Shown piece by piece: positions 37,237 through 46,737 of a stretch of DNA of 64,000 bases; the stretch's first letter is position 1; every line of letters starts with the position of its first letter. Under the pieces are notes generated by a model, which ran no database searches, was not told the origin of the DNA, and saw nothing but the letters and a program-made list of their open reading frames with translations. The stretch lies in the NCBI GenBank assembly GCA_021783695.1, contig JAJXTO010000013.1:1-64000 (forward strand), in the 5' to 3' direction. Source of the stretch: Pseudomonadota bacterium (GTDB lineage Bacteria > Pseudomonadota > Gammaproteobacteria > Burkholderiales > Burkholderiaceae_C). The position numbers were made by a program, and so were the translations under genes.

Positions 37237-37596
37237 TCAATCAGACAACTCATCCGCCACTTCAAGCTGATTTGCTGACGAGCTGTTCTGGAGTTGATAC
37301 TTGAATTTGTGGCTCGCGTGGAAAATGACGACGCGGCGCGCGGCAATGGGGATGATCTCCCCGGTGCGCGGATTGCGCCCTGGCCGCTGCGCTTTTTCGC
37401 GCAGTTGAAAATGGCCAAAACCGGACAGCTTGACGTCTTCTCCGCGCGCCAGTGCGTCGCGAATTCGGTCGAAAAACGCATCGACCATGTCTTTGGATTC
37501 CCGCTTGTTGAAGCCGATCCGCTCGTAAAGTTGGTCAGCAAGTTCCGACTTGGTCAGTGTCGGCGTCTGCACCGAGTCGATCTGGATGCGTGCCAT
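37237..37596 (-). CDS. ihfA: integration host factor, alpha subunit
   Basis: The 119-residue DNA-bending protein forms a heterodimer with IHF beta. The DNABII core is clear, with [25 protein letters not shown] and the arm [12 protein letters not shown]. It is about 20 residues longer than E. coli IHF alpha (99 aa), with a Ser/Asn/Glu-rich tail after KYQLQN and a short N-terminal extension. It ends the thrS-infC-rpmI-rplT-pheS-pheT-ihfA block, 44 bp after pheT. The partner ihfB is also in this window. Confidence 0.93.
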   Translation of the reverse strand: MARIQIDSVQTPTLTKSELADQLYERIGFNKRESKDMVDAFFDRIRDALARGEDVKLSGFGHFQLREKAQRPGRNPRTGEIIPIAARRVVIFHASHKFKYQLQNSSSANQLEVADELSD

Positions 37597-37640
37597 GTCT
37601 CTCCCTCTTTGGTTGCTTTATTGTGTTTTGTCGGTGTGCT

Positions 37641-40067
37641 TCAGGTTCTGAGCTGCGCCCCAGTTTGTTGCGTCACTGCGGCTACCAAGGCTTGGCAAGC
37701 GGCATCGATCCGCTCATCGGTCAGCGTTTGCACGTCCTGCAGTTGAAGCCGGAATGCCATGCTCCGAAATGCCGTTTCACCGTGCAGAGTGAACAAGTCA
37801 AAAAGGCGCATCTCGCGAATGATGCCGCAAACCGCCTGGTTCTGGATGGCGGTTTGTGCTGCCTTTTGCATTTGCGCGTAGCAGATTGCTGATGGCACGA
37901 GAAACGCCAGATCCCGCTGCACTGACGGCACCCGGTTGATTGGCGAAAACACCGGGGTTTTCTGGGCCTGCAACAAAGTCGCGTCCAGCTCGAACACGAC
38001 AGGAGCAGATTGCAGGGAATAACTTTGCACCCACTTTGGATGGAGTTCCCCCACAACGCCGAGAATTTCGCCATTCAGCAGTACCTGAGCGCTGCGGCCC
38101 GGGTGCAGCGCCGGATGCGCGCAAGGCTGCCAATGCAGTTCACCCGCACCAGAGCACAGCGTCTCGACGTCGCTTTTGATGTCGTAAAAATCGACGCGGC
38201 GCTCGCCCTCCCCCCACTGCAGAGGCCAGGCGGAGCCGTAGGCCAGGCCGGACAGGCGGGTTGGCTGGTGAATTCCGGCGACCTGCATTGGCCCATTTTC
38301 AGCTTGTGCATCCCGCGCGAACACGCGACCGAGTTCAAACAACCGCAGACGCTTGGCGCGGTGATTGAGGTTGTCCGCCAACACGTTGACTAGCGATCCG
38401 ATGAGCGTTGAACGCATGGCCGACATCGGGGCGACGATGGGGTTGAGCAAACGGATCGGCTGGGCCTGCCCGGCAAAATCCTGCTCCCATTGGGGATCGA
38501 CGAAAGCGAAATTGATCGTTTCCTGATAACCCAGCGCCACCGCCTTCAAGCGCAGCGCATGCAGACTGCGATGTGCTTCCGGCACGGGCAAGGGCTGCAA
38601 TTGCGCCACCGGTGCGTGCGTTGGAATGTGCCCATAACCATGGATGCGCGCGATCTCTTCGATCAGGTCTTCTTCAATTTCCAGATCAAAGCGCTCACTG
38701 CCAGGAGTCACGATCCAGGTGGGTTCGCCAGCAGATGCAAACTCGGTCTTCAAGCCCAGGCGGGAAAAAATCTCGCCCATACGCTCGGCGCCGATCGGAA
38801 TGCCGATCACCTTTTCGCAGCGCGCCACCCGCATGTGTACCGGCTTGCGCTGCGGGATCTTTGTGATCTGATCGTCTGCAGGCCCGGCTTTTCCGCCGCA
38901 AATCTGCAGAATCAGCGCAGTGATTGCGTCCAGGTGCTCCACGGTGGTGGCATAGTCCACACCGCGTTCAAAGCGTGCGGCTGCATCGGTGGAAAAATTC
39001 AGCCGTCGCGCCCGTCCGCGAATCGCATCCGGCCACCAGAAGGCCGCTTCGAGGTAGATATCTTCGGTGTCGAGTGTGACCGCCGTGGCCTGCCCTCCCA
39101 TGATGCCCGCAAGCGATTCGACGCCGTCGTTCGCCGCGATCACGCCCATGTCAGGGCTCAGCGTGATGGTCTGACCATTGAGCAATTCGAGCTGTTCGCC
39201 CGCGTGCGCCCAACGCACTGAGAGGCCACCGCGAATCTTGGCAAGATCGAACACATGGCTCGGACGTCCCAGTTCCAGCATGACATAGTTGGAAATATCG
39301 ACCAGCGCTGAAATACTGCGCTGACCGCTGCGCTCCAGACGCTGCTTCATCCACTGCGGTGTTGCCGCCCGCGCATTCACGCCGCGAATCACACGACCGG
39401 AAAATCGCCCGCACAACTCGGGCGCTTCGATACGCACTGGCAGGCGATCGTCCAGCCCAGGCACGATGGGATCGAAGCGCGGTTTCTGCAGCGCAGCCCC
39501 CGTCACCGCGGAGACCTCGCGCGCCACTCCGAGCACACTCAGACAGTGCCCCAGATTGGGCGTGAGTTTGATGGTGAACACCGATTCATCCAGCGAGAGC
39601 AGCGCGCGCAAATCCTCACCCGGCTTGGGTGTACCCTGCAGCACCAGCAAACCCGCATGGTCGGCCGACAGTCCCAGTTCGCGTGCGGAACAAAGCATCC
39701 CTTGCGAGTCCACCCCGCGCATCTTGGCCGCGCCGATACGAAGCGCACCCTGCCCTGCCTGTTGTGGCGGCAATTCGGCACCGACGATGGCGCAGGGCAC
39801 GAACATGTCCTCCACGACATTGGGGGCACCGCAAACGATCTGCAACAGCTCAGCCTGGCCGACATCGACCTGACACACGCGCAGTTTGTCTGCGTTGGGA
39901 TGGGGCTGGACGCCCCGCACCCGGCCCGCGACCACGCCAGAGAACTGGGGCGCGGCGGGGCGCACGTCCTCGACTTCGAGGCCGGCCATGGTCAGGGTCT
40001 CGGCAAGCGCTTCAGTGGTCAGTTCAGGGTTGCAAAACTGGCGCAGCCAGGATTCGGGAAACTGCAT
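37641..40067 (-). CDS. pheT: phenylalanyl-tRNA synthetase beta subunit
   Basis: The 808-residue beta chain pairs with PheS in an alpha2-beta2 class II synthetase. Domains in order are the EMAP/tRNA-binding domain (about residues 40-150), the B3/B4 editing module, the B5 winged domain (about 400-475), a catalytic-like core, and the C-terminal anticodon-binding FDX-ACB domain (about 710-808). Length matches E. coli PheT (795). It follows pheS with 80 bp between and precedes ihfA. Confidence 0.97.
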   Translation of the reverse strand: MQFPESWLRQFCNPELTTEALAETLTMAGLEVEDVRPAAPQFSGVVAGRVRGVQPHPNADKLRVCQVDVGQAELLQIVCGAPNVVEDMFVPCAIVGAELPPQQAGQGALRIGAAKMRGVDSQGMLCSARELGLSADHAGLLVLQGTPKPGEDLRALLSLDESVFTIKLTPNLGHCLSVLGVAREVSAVTGAALQKPRFDPIVPGLDDRLPVRIEAPELCGRFSGRVIRGVNARAATPQWMKQRLERSGQRSISALVDISNYVMLELGRPSHVFDLAKIRGGLSVRWAHAGEQLELLNGQTITLSPDMGVIAANDGVESLAGIMGGQATAVTLDTEDIYLEAAFWWPDAIRGRARRLNFSTDAAARFERGVDYATTVEHLDAITALILQICGGKAGPADDQITKIPQRKPVHMRVARCEKVIGIPIGAERMGEIFSRLGLKTEFASAGEPTWIVTPGSERFDLEIEEDLIEEIARIHGYGHIPTHAPVAQLQPLPVPEAHRSLHALRLKAVALGYQETINFAFVDPQWEQDFAGQAQPIRLLNPIVAPMSAMRSTLIGSLVNVLADNLNHRAKRLRLFELGRVFARDAQAENGPMQVAGIHQPTRLSGLAYGSAWPLQWGEGERRVDFYDIKSDVETLCSGAGELHWQPCAHPALHPGRSAQVLLNGEILGVVGELHPKWVQSYSLQSAPVVFELDATLLQAQKTPVFSPINRVPSVQRDLAFLVPSAICYAQMQKAAQTAIQNQAVCGIIREMRLFDLFTLHGETAFRSMAFRLQLQDVQTLTDERIDAACQALVAAVTQQTGAQLRT

Positions 40068-40147
40068 GATCGGCTCTTGGATGAAATTCCAGCACGGCGG
40101 GTCGGCCCCGCGAAGTCAAAACGGAAAAGCGAACGGCGCGATGCCCT

Positions 40148-41191
40148 TCAGGCGAACTGCTGCAAAAAGCGCAGATCGTTTTCATAGAACAGCCGCAGAT
40201 CGGAGATGCCATAGCGCAGCATGGTGATGCGATCGAGCCCGCTGCCAAACGCAAATCCGATGAATCGTTCCGGATCGAGACCAAAGTTGCGCACCACGGT
40301 CGGATGCACCTGGCCGGATCCGGCCAGTTCCAGCCAGCGGCCCTTCAACGGCCCGCTTTCGAACATCATGTCGATCTCGGCGGAAGGCTCCGTGAAGGGA
40401 AAGTAGGACGGCCGAAACCGCACCAGAATATCCTCGCGCTCGAAAAATGTCTTCAGGAAACTGGTGAACGTCCCTTTGAGATCAGCCATCGAGACATCGC
40501 TGCCGATCCACAGGCCTTCAAACTGGTGGAACATCGGCGAGTGCGTGGCATCGCTGTCGACACGATAGGTGCGACCCGGCGCAATGACCTTGATCGGCGG
40601 CATTTCGGCAGATGCCGCATGGCGCTGGACATGCGCCCGCGCATAGCGCACCTGCATCGGCGAGGTATGTGTGCGAAGCAACAGCGGCTGGCCGTGCGCG
40701 TCTTGCGCGTCCACATAAAACGTGTCCTGCATGGAGCGGGCAGGATGGTTTTGCGGTGAATTCAGCGCAGTGAAATTGGTCCAGTCATCCTCGATCTCCG
40801 GGCCGTCGGCCACATCGAATCCCATGGAACGAAAAATCTGTTCCATCCGGATCCAGCTGCGGGTCAAGGGATGCAGACCGCCCTGGTTGCGCTCTCGCCC
40901 TGGCAACGTGACATCAATGGCCTGCGCCTGCAACTGGGACTGCAGTGCCGCGTGTTCGATCGCCTCGCGTCGCTGCTGCAGAGCCTGCTCGATCGCCTGT
41001 TTGGCCAGATTGATTTCAGCACCCCGCGTACGCTTTTCCTCGGCGGAAAGCAAAGCGAGCGATTTCATCTCCGCAGTAATGACTCCGGTCTTGCCAAGAT
41101 AACGCGCCTTGGCGTTTTCCAGCGAGGCAGAATCCACTGCCTGTGCAAATTCCGCGGTGGCTTGGTCAATCAGTGACTGCAAAGGATTCAT
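40148..41191 (-). CDS. pheS: phenylalanyl-tRNA synthetase alpha subunit
   Basis: The 347-residue chain is the catalytic subunit. An N-terminal coiled coil (residues about 1-85) is followed by the class II core, with the phenylalanine-binding region including [20 protein letters not shown] and motif 3 [20 protein letters not shown] 41191 gives the standard MNPLQSLID start. A terminator-like hairpin lies 51 bp upstream, after rplT, so expression may depend on readthrough or on a promoter in that gap. Confidence 0.97.
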   Translation of the reverse strand: MNPLQSLIDQATAEFAQAVDSASLENAKARYLGKTGVITAEMKSLALLSAEEKRTRGAEINLAKQAIEQALQQRREAIEHAALQSQLQAQAIDVTLPGRERNQGGLHPLTRSWIRMEQIFRSMGFDVADGPEIEDDWTNFTALNSPQNHPARSMQDTFYVDAQDAHGQPLLLRTHTSPMQVRYARAHVQRHAASAEMPPIKVIAPGRTYRVDSDATHSPMFHQFEGLWIGSDVSMADLKGTFTSFLKTFFEREDILVRFRPSYFPFTEPSAEIDMMFESGPLKGRWLELAGSGQVHPTVVRNFGLDPERFIGFAFGSGLDRITMLRYGISDLRLFYENDLRFLQQFA

Positions 41192-41242
41192 GAACGCACA
41201 AATGACTGGTAGTGAACATGCCGCGTCAAACCGTGCGGCAAC

Positions 41243-41272
41243 AAAAAACAAAGGCCTGTGAACAGGCCTTTG
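41243..41272 (-). terminator. terminator or attenuator between rplT and pheS
   Basis: A perfect 11-bp inverted repeat (41249-41259 and 41262-41272) is followed on the minus strand by six T (41243-41248) after a single G. It sits 35 bp after the rplT stop and 51 bp before pheS. E. coli pheST is controlled by attenuation with a Phe-rich leader peptide; I saw no Phe-rich leader frame here, so it may be a partial terminator instead. Confidence 0.8.
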
Positions 41273-41307
41273 CACAGCGAGACACCCCCGCACGAGGCGG
41301 CGGCTGG

Positions 41308-41664
41308 TCAGGCCATCGCAGCCTTGACCTGATCGACGATCTTGGCGAAAGCCGCCGCATCATGCACGGCCATGTCGGCGAGCACCTTGCGGTCGATTTC
41401 GATCCGGGCCTTTTTCATCCCGTTCATGAACACGCTGTAAGTCAGGCCAGACTGACGCACTGCAGCGTTGATCCGGGTGATCCACAACGAGCGGAATTCA
41501 CGCTTCTTGGCACGGCGGTCGCGATAGGCATATTGCCCAGCCTTCATCACCGCTTCTTTGGCAATGCGGTAGACGTTTTTACGGCGACCGCGGAAACCCT
41601 TGGCGAGATCGAGAACTTTTTTGTGACGTGCACGTGCAGTCACACCACGTTTGACGCGAGGCAT
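41308..41664 (-). CDS. rplT: 50S ribosomal protein L20
   Basis: The 118-residue protein begins [18 protein letters not shown] and continues through [17 protein letters not shown], both diagnostic for L20. It is a 23S rRNA assembly protein and, in E. coli, represses its own operon by binding mRNA. It follows rpmI by 49 bp in the infC-rpmI-rplT group. Confidence 0.98.
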   Translation of the reverse strand: MPRVKRGVTARARHKKVLDLAKGFRGRRKNVYRIAKEAVMKAGQYAYRDRRAKKREFRSLWITRINAAVRQSGLTYSVFMNGMKKARIEIDRKVLADMAVHDAAAFAKIVDQVKAAMA

Positions 41665-41713
41665 TTAAGACTCCTTATCCTGATTGATTGTTCGAACTGA
41701 AACGGCGAGCGCT

Positions 41714-41911
41714 TCAGGCGAAAGGCATCATGGCGGCAATCTGCTTCAGATCGCTGTCATGCACCGCTGTGGCTCCACGCAAGTGACGCTTGTTCTTGGT
41801 GGTTTTCTTGGTCAGGATATGGCGCTTGAACGCTTGGCCACGTTTGACAGTGCCGCCCGGACGCACGCGGAATCGCTTTGCGGCACTTTTCTTGGTTTTC
41901 ATCTTGGGCAT
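41714..41911 (-). CDS. rpmI: 50S ribosomal protein L35
   Basis: The 65-residue basic protein starts [16 protein letters not shown] and includes [16 protein letters not shown], diagnostic for L35. A 213-bp gap separates it from infC. In E. coli this leader region carries the L20 translational operator; I did not identify the pseudoknot here. Confidence 0.97.
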   Translation of the reverse strand: MPKMKTKKSAAKRFRVRPGGTVKRGQAFKRHILTKKTTKNKRHLRGATAVHDSDLKQIAAMMPFA

Positions 41912-42124
41912 GATTGCTCCATTAAATATGACATATCCGCAGGCGGTCTGACGATGAACCAGACACTTTCAAGCCCACGCACACGAGTTTTGCGGCATTC
42001 GCCCATTTGAGCAAAACACACGCGACTGCAGCTTGCGCCACAGGTTTGTTCACACCAAAAAGGCAAGAACACACATCGAGCCGATACTGCGCCAGTTCCA
42101 TTCGAAGCAGCGCAGAAAGGCGGC

Positions 42125-42670
42125 TTATTTTTTCTTCTTCGGCGAGATGACCATGATCATCTGACGCCCTTCGAGCTTCGGCATCTGCTCGACCTGACCG
42201 ACATCCTCCACATCGGCTTTGACGCGCTCCAGCACACGCATCCCGATGTCCTGATGGGTAATTTCACGCCCACGGAAACGCAGACTCACCTTGCCCTTGT
42301 CGCCCTCTTCCAGGAAACGGCGCAGGTTACGCAGCTTGATCTGGTAATCACCATCATCCGTTGCCGGACGGAATTTGACTTCCTTGATCTGAATTTGCTT
42401 TTGCTTGGCTCTGGCTTCGTGGTTCTTTTTTTGTTCTTCGTATTTGAACTTGCCGTAATCCATCAAACGGCAGACCGGAGGAGATGCGGTCGGTGCAATT
42501 TCCACCAGATCCACATCATGCTGCTCGGCGAGTCTGAGCGCCTCGGAGAGGGTAACCACCCCGATGGCCTCGCCTTCCGGCCCAATCAGACGGAGTTCGG
42601 GAAGCGTGATTTCGCGATTCAGACGATGGGCGCGTTTTTCCGGTGTATTACGGCTTTGGAACGTAGCGAT
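42125..42670 (-). CDS. infC: translation initiation factor IF-3 (AUC start codon)
   Basis: The 181-residue protein binds the 30S subunit and rejects non-canonical starts. The N-domain has [20 protein letters not shown] and the C-domain [17 protein letters not shown]. No ATG, GTG or TTG precedes the conserved N-domain. In frame, a TGA at 42674-42676 is followed by GCC and then ATC at 42668-42670, and AAAGG lies 8 nt before that ATC. So the start is almost certainly ATC, giving the expected length (E. coli 180). E. coli infC uses the rare AUU for autoregulation by IF-3; AUC is discriminated in the same way. It lies 50 bp after thrS. Confidence 0.93.
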   Translation of the reverse strand: MATFQSRNTPEKRAHRLNREITLPELRLIGPEGEAIGVVTLSEALRLAEQHDVDLVEIAPTASPPVCRLMDYGKFKYEEQKKNHEARAKQKQIQIKEVKFRPATDDGDYQIKLRNLRRFLEEGDKGKVSLRFRGREITHQDIGMRVLERVKADVEDVGQVEQMPKLEGRQMIMVISPKKKK

Positions 42671-42720
42671 GGCTCAAACCTTTCAATTCATTCAAACAAT
42701 GTGCTGTCTGACCAGTGATT

Positions 42721-44640
42721 TCACGTCCGGTCTTGACTGCGCGACTGCACTTCCTGGGAGAGTTTTTGCGTCAGCGCCTCCAGGGACAGCACCCCGAGGT
42801 TGACATTGCCGCGTGCCCGTACCGCAACAGTTGCTGCGTCTCGCTCCTGGTCACCGACCACAAGCAGATAGGGCACTTTGTTCAATGCATTCTCGCGTAT
42901 TTTATAGTTGATTTTTTCGTTGCGCAAATCCAACTCAACTCTAAAGCCTTGTTTTGTCAGCGCTTGTGCAACAGATCGGGCGTAATCGGCTTGAGCATCC
43001 GTGATGTTCATCACCACCGCCTGCACCGGCGCGAGCCACAAGGGCATTGCGCCGGCATAGTGCTCGATCAGCACACCGATGAATCGCTCCATCGAACCGA
43101 CGATGGCGCGGTGCAGCATGACAGGACGCACGCGCTGCGAGTGCTCGTCCACATAGTCGGCGTCCAGCCGCTCGGGCATCATGAAGTCAACCTGCATGGT
43201 GCCGACCTGCCAGGCGCGGCCGATGGAGTCCTTCATGTGGTATTCAATCTTGGGCCCGTAAAACGCCCCCTCACCCGGCAATTCCTGCCAGGCCACGCCG
43301 CAGGTATGCAGCGCTGCGCGCAGGGCGGTTTCTGCCTTGTCCCAGACCGCATCTTCGCCGATGCGCTTTTCTGGACGCAGAGCGATTTTCAGGGCGATGT
43401 CGGTGAAGCCGAAATCGGTATAGACCTGCATGGCCTGCCGGTGGAAGGCCGTGACTTCGGCTTCAATCTGGTCTTCCGTGCAGAAAATGTGTCCGTCGTC
43501 TTGGGTGAAGCCGCGCACGCGCAGAAGGCCATGCAGTGCCCCGGACGGTTCGTTGCGATGGCAGGAGCCGAATTCGCCGTAGCGGATGGGCAGATCACGG
43601 TAGCTGCGCAGGCCGGAGTTGAAAATCTGGATGTGCCCGGGGCAGTTCATCGGCTTGATCGCAAACTGGCGCTTCTCGGACTCGGTGAAGAACATGTTCT
43701 CCGAGTAGTTGTCCCAGTGTCCGGAACGCTTCCACAAGCTGACATCCAGGATCTGCGGCCCCTTGACTTCCTGATAGCCGCTGTCGCGATACACCTGCCG
43801 CATATATTGCTCGACCGCCTGCCACAGCGCCCAGCCTTTGGGATGCCAGAACGCCAGCCCCGGCGCCTCTTCCTGGAAATGGAACAGGTCAAGCTCCTTG
43901 CCAAGCTTGCGGTGATCGCGCTTTTCCGCCTCGGACAGCGCGTGCAGATACGCATCCTGATCTTCCTTCTTGGCCCAGGCGGTGCCGTAGATGCGCTGCA
44001 GTTGCGCGTTGCGATGATCGCCACGCCAATACGCGCCGGCAACCTTCATCAGCTTGAAGACCTTGAGACGGCCCGTCGAGGGAACGTGTGGCCCGCGGCA
44101 AAGATCGGTGAACGCGCCCTCCGAATACAGCGAGACATCTTCGCCCGCCGGAATGCTGGCAATGATCTCGGCCTTGTAATGCTCGCCGAGCGACTTGAAA
44201 TAATCCACCGCCTCGTCGCGCGGCAATACCTTGCGCAACACAGGCTCATCCTTGCGCGCAAGTTCGGCCATGCGCGCTTCGATTTTTTCCAGATCTTCAG
44301 GCGTGAATGGGCGCTTGTAGGCGAAGTCGTAATAAAACCCGTTGTCGATTACCGGGCCGATCGTGACCTGCGCTTCGGGATAAAGATCCTTGACGGCGTA
44401 GGCCAGCAGGTGCGCAGTTGAATGGCGAATGATGTCCAGGCCCTCGGCATCCTTCTCGGTGACGATGGCGACAGCAGCATCCTGCGTGATGCGGTAACTG
44501 GTATCGACCAGTTTGTCGTCCACTTTGCCGGCCAGTGCCGCCTTGAACAGTCCGGCGCCGATGGACTGCGCCACTTCGGCGACGGTCAGCGGGGCATCGA
44601 ACTGGCGCTTGGAACCGTCGGGTAAGGTAATTTGAATCAT
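42721..44640 (-). CDS. thrS: threonyl-tRNA synthetase
   Basis: The 639-residue class II synthetase has an N-terminal TGS domain ([15 protein letters not shown]), an editing domain (about residues 65-225), a catalytic core with the zinc-ligand region [14 protein letters not shown] and motif 2, and a C-terminal anticodon-binding domain. Length matches E. coli (642). It heads the thrS-infC-rpmI-rplT-pheST-ihfA group. Its leader carries a strong hairpin just before the start. Confidence 0.97.
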   Translation of the reverse strand: MIQITLPDGSKRQFDAPLTVAEVAQSIGAGLFKAALAGKVDDKLVDTSYRITQDAAVAIVTEKDAEGLDIIRHSTAHLLAYAVKDLYPEAQVTIGPVIDNGFYYDFAYKRPFTPEDLEKIEARMAELARKDEPVLRKVLPRDEAVDYFKSLGEHYKAEIIASIPAGEDVSLYSEGAFTDLCRGPHVPSTGRLKVFKLMKVAGAYWRGDHRNAQLQRIYGTAWAKKEDQDAYLHALSEAEKRDHRKLGKELDLFHFQEEAPGLAFWHPKGWALWQAVEQYMRQVYRDSGYQEVKGPQILDVSLWKRSGHWDNYSENMFFTESEKRQFAIKPMNCPGHIQIFNSGLRSYRDLPIRYGEFGSCHRNEPSGALHGLLRVRGFTQDDGHIFCTEDQIEAEVTAFHRQAMQVYTDFGFTDIALKIALRPEKRIGEDAVWDKAETALRAALHTCGVAWQELPGEGAFYGPKIEYHMKDSIGRAWQVGTMQVDFMMPERLDADYVDEHSQRVRPVMLHRAIVGSMERFIGVLIEHYAGAMPLWLAPVQAVVMNITDAQADYARSVAQALTKQGFRVELDLRNEKINYKIRENALNKVPYLLVVGDQERDAATVAVRARGNVNLGVLSLEALTQKLSQEVQSRSQDRT

Positions 44641-45136
44641 GATGTGTTCGCCTAAATGAACAAGGTGCGGCTGGGCCGCACCTTGTCATGTTTCTGCACG
44701 TGCGTGCGGTCCTCAGCAAGTCAAGGGATCTGCAAGCAAGTTCGAAACTCTGGCATGGCGTACGAGGTCTGTTCTGGAGGGAAGCCGACCTCGGTGCGTG
44801 AACGCAGGTAGGTACTGGCAGATTGGGGCTGTCGGAACATTCTGGCAGGAGGTAGTGAAATCGAAAATCCGCCTATTTCTTCAAGACGAAGATTTCCAAA
44901 AATTTTCGATTTTTGATACCGTAAAAATCCCGGGAGATTGACGCGTTGTCGGTGCTTTGACTTCAAACCAAACAATAACAACGTTTAATTCTACTACGAC
45001 CAGGTTGCTCGAGCCCGCGCACTGTGAACGTGCTCACGCAACCACTGCGCGTAACCAGCATGGCCTGAGGACGCAAGGCCGTGAAGGAGATGCGCGTATC
45101 GTCAGGCCGATGGAGGAAACCTGCACATACCCCTTT
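44641..45136. other. 496-bp intergenic region: thrS leader and yhhQ downstream region
   Basis: No convincing gene is present. The thrS promoter should lie here on the minus strand, but I could not identify hexamers with confidence. The part from 44870 to 45000 is notably AT-rich. The only clear structure is the hairpin at 44661-44685, listed separately. Confidence 0.5.
44661..44685 (-). promoter_or_regulatory. hairpin in the thrS 5' leader
   Basis: A perfect 11-bp GC-rich inverted repeat (44661-44671 and 44675-44685) with a 3-nt loop ends 20 nt before the thrS ATG. The following minus-strand bases TTCATTT are only weakly T-rich. In E. coli ThrRS represses its own translation by binding tRNA-like hairpins in this position; this hairpin could be an operator or attenuator, but its loop does not mimic a Thr anticodon. 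Confidence 0.5.
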
Positions 45137-45817
45137 TCAGGCCGCCATCGCCCGCACCGGGCCGCGCGGCATCCAGCGCACCAGCGCGGCCAGCAACAGA
45201 CCGTACAGCGGCAGGATGCCCAGCGCCGCCATCATCAGTTTGACGGCGTAGTCCACCAGGGCGATTTCAACCCAGTGTGCGGCCATGAACGGGTCGGTGC
45301 TGGCGTAAAACGCGATGGAGAAGAACAGCACACTGTCCACCAGATTGCCCAGCACGCTGGACGCGGCGGGTGCCAGCCACCAGTGGCGGCTGCCGGACAG
45401 GGTGGCGCGCAGGCGCGAGAACACGAAGATGTCGAGCATCTGTCCCACGGTGTAGGCAATGAAGCTACCCAGAGCGATGCGGAATACGAACAAGTTGAAC
45501 CCGCCCAGCGCCGCCCAGCCGGCAAACGCGCCGTCGTGAAACAGCACCGAGATGACGTAGGAGAGCACCAATGCAGGCAGCATCACCCAGCGCACCACGC
45601 GCCGCGCCGGGCCGGGGCCGAGCAGCCGCGCAGTGAGATCGGTGGCGACATAGACCAGCGGGAAGCTGAACGCGCCCCAGGTGGTGTGCAGGCCAAACAG
45701 GGTGATGGGCAACTGCACCAAGTAGTTGCTGGCAATGATGATGGTGATGTGCAACGCGGCCAGGGCAGCCAAGATGGCGCGCTGGCGTGCCGCGCTCAAG
45801 TGAAGCGTGGAGAGCAT
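45137..45817 (-). CDS. yhhQ: queuosine precursor transporter (YhhQ family)
   Basis: The 226-residue protein has about six membrane helices and the family blocks LHITIIIASNYLVQLP, TWGAFSFPLVYVATDL and SSVLGNLVDSVLFFSIAF. YhhQ family proteins import queuosine precursors such as preQ0/preQ1 for tRNA modification. ATG 45817 is chosen over an upstream frame start because AAGG lies 6 nt before it and the riboswitch candidate ends at that site. It lies 126 bp after a lipoprotein gene on the same strand. Confidence 0.9.
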   Translation of the reverse strand: MLSTLHLSAARQRAILAALAALHITIIIASNYLVQLPITLFGLHTTWGAFSFPLVYVATDLTARLLGPGPARRVVRWVMLPALVLSYVISVLFHDGAFAGWAALGGFNLFVFRIALGSFIAYTVGQMLDIFVFSRLRATLSGSRHWWLAPAASSVLGNLVDSVLFFSIAFYASTDPFMAAHWVEIALVDYAVKLMMAALGILPLYGLLLAALVRWMPRGPVRAMAA

Positions 45818-45823
45818 GGAAGA

Positions 45824-45858
45824 CCTTTTTGCTTGGGCGGTGGGTAAGGGAACCACCG
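45824..45858 (-). promoter_or_regulatory. candidate preQ1-I riboswitch in the yhhQ leader
   Basis: On the minus strand a 6-bp stem (CGGTGG, 45853-45858; CCACCG, 45838-45843) encloses the 9-nt loop TTCCCTTAC. A C-rich then A-rich tail AAGCAAAAAGG follows. This is the layout of the small preQ1-I aptamer: P1, a loop with C residues that pair with the tail GG to form the pseudoknot, and an A-rich tail. The tail AAGG is also the yhhQ Shine-Dalgarno, as in the translational preQ1-I switch of Thermoanaerobacter. The downstream gene imports the queuosine precursor. Not covariance-tested. Confidence 0.5.
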
Positions 45859-45943
45859 GGGGGGCTGGCCGAAAAATGGTCAGCCCGGTTGAACAAGTAC
45901 CGCATTTTAAGACAGTTGCGCCGCCTCACAGTGCTGCTGTCAG

Positions 45944-46552
45944 TCAGTAACGCCCGAGCACCGACTGCCCGAAGCCCTGCAGCGGCCCCAGTGGGTTGCG
46001 GGTGGTTTCCACCTGGAAAATTTCAGGCTGCCCGCCCCAGAGCTTGTACACCACCCGGTCATCCACCACGAGCAGCAGCATATTGAAGCGCCAGCCGGTG
46101 GTCACGGTTTCGCGGCGGAAGTCGAGAAAGTCGAGCCAGAAGTTGCCCACGCGCCTGCGGTCGATGTGGCGCTGGTCGATCTCGTAGCCGTGACAGGCGG
46201 TTTGCGCCTGGATACAGTCGCGGATGCCGGGATCGATTGCGATGTCGTTGCCAGAAGGCGGCAGCAGCCGCCGCACAATGTCCGCGTAGTTCAGGATCGT
46301 GATGTTCGGAGTGGTCAGTGGGTCGATGCCGACCTGGCGCAACTGCGCCGTTGTCGTCAAAAAGGGCTGGATGCGCTGGTAAGCGGCATGCGCCTGCCCG
46401 AAGTTGCTCCAGGGCTTGCTGGTCTGCGCTGCACCGCGAGGCAGCAGCGAAGCACACCCGCCAAGCGCCAACGCCAGGCAGAGACTGCCAATCCACGCCA
46501 GACGACGCCAGGCAGATTGCGGCACGGAACAATCGAAAAATGCTGGCTTCAT
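45944..46552 (-). CDS. predicted lipoprotein, function unknown
   Basis: The 202-residue protein has a signal peptide with the lipobox LGGC (around residue 30-33) and a soluble mature domain with an FWLDFLDFRRETVTTGW segment and several Tyr/Asp residues. I do not recognise a family. ATG 46552 precedes a standard basic-hydrophobic signal; the longer frame upstream lacks one. It is divergent from valS and upstream of yhhQ on the same strand. Confidence 0.75.
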   Translation of the reverse strand: MKPAFFDCSVPQSAWRRLAWIGSLCLALALGGCASLLPRGAAQTSKPWSNFGQAHAAYQRIQPFLTTTAQLRQVGIDPLTTPNITILNYADIVRRLLPPSGNDIAIDPGIRDCIQAQTACHGYEIDQRHIDRRRVGNFWLDFLDFRRETVTTGWRFNMLLLVVDDRVVYKLWGGQPEIFQVETTRNPLGPLQGFGQSVLGRY

Positions 46553-46737
46553 AATTCCAGTGTAAGCCGACGTACAGTGGCGTTGATTCGCTGGCGCAAG
46601 ACTTTCCACACGGCCTGCGCCAGCGCGCATCCCGGATGCTCGCGCCCTTAAAATCACCCGTTTTGCGGCATGGCGCATTTCAGCATCTGCCACACCCGCC
46701 AGAACACGCGCCCTTGCCCCGCCTTTGCCCATCTCCC

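Noticed and set aside
41191-41307. Phe-rich leader peptide for pheST attenuation
   Set aside because: Short frames in the gap lack a run of Phe codons before the hairpin.
44721-44981. Minus-strand small frame in the thrS upstream region
   Set aside because: No ribosome binding site or similarity; it ends inside the thrS leader.
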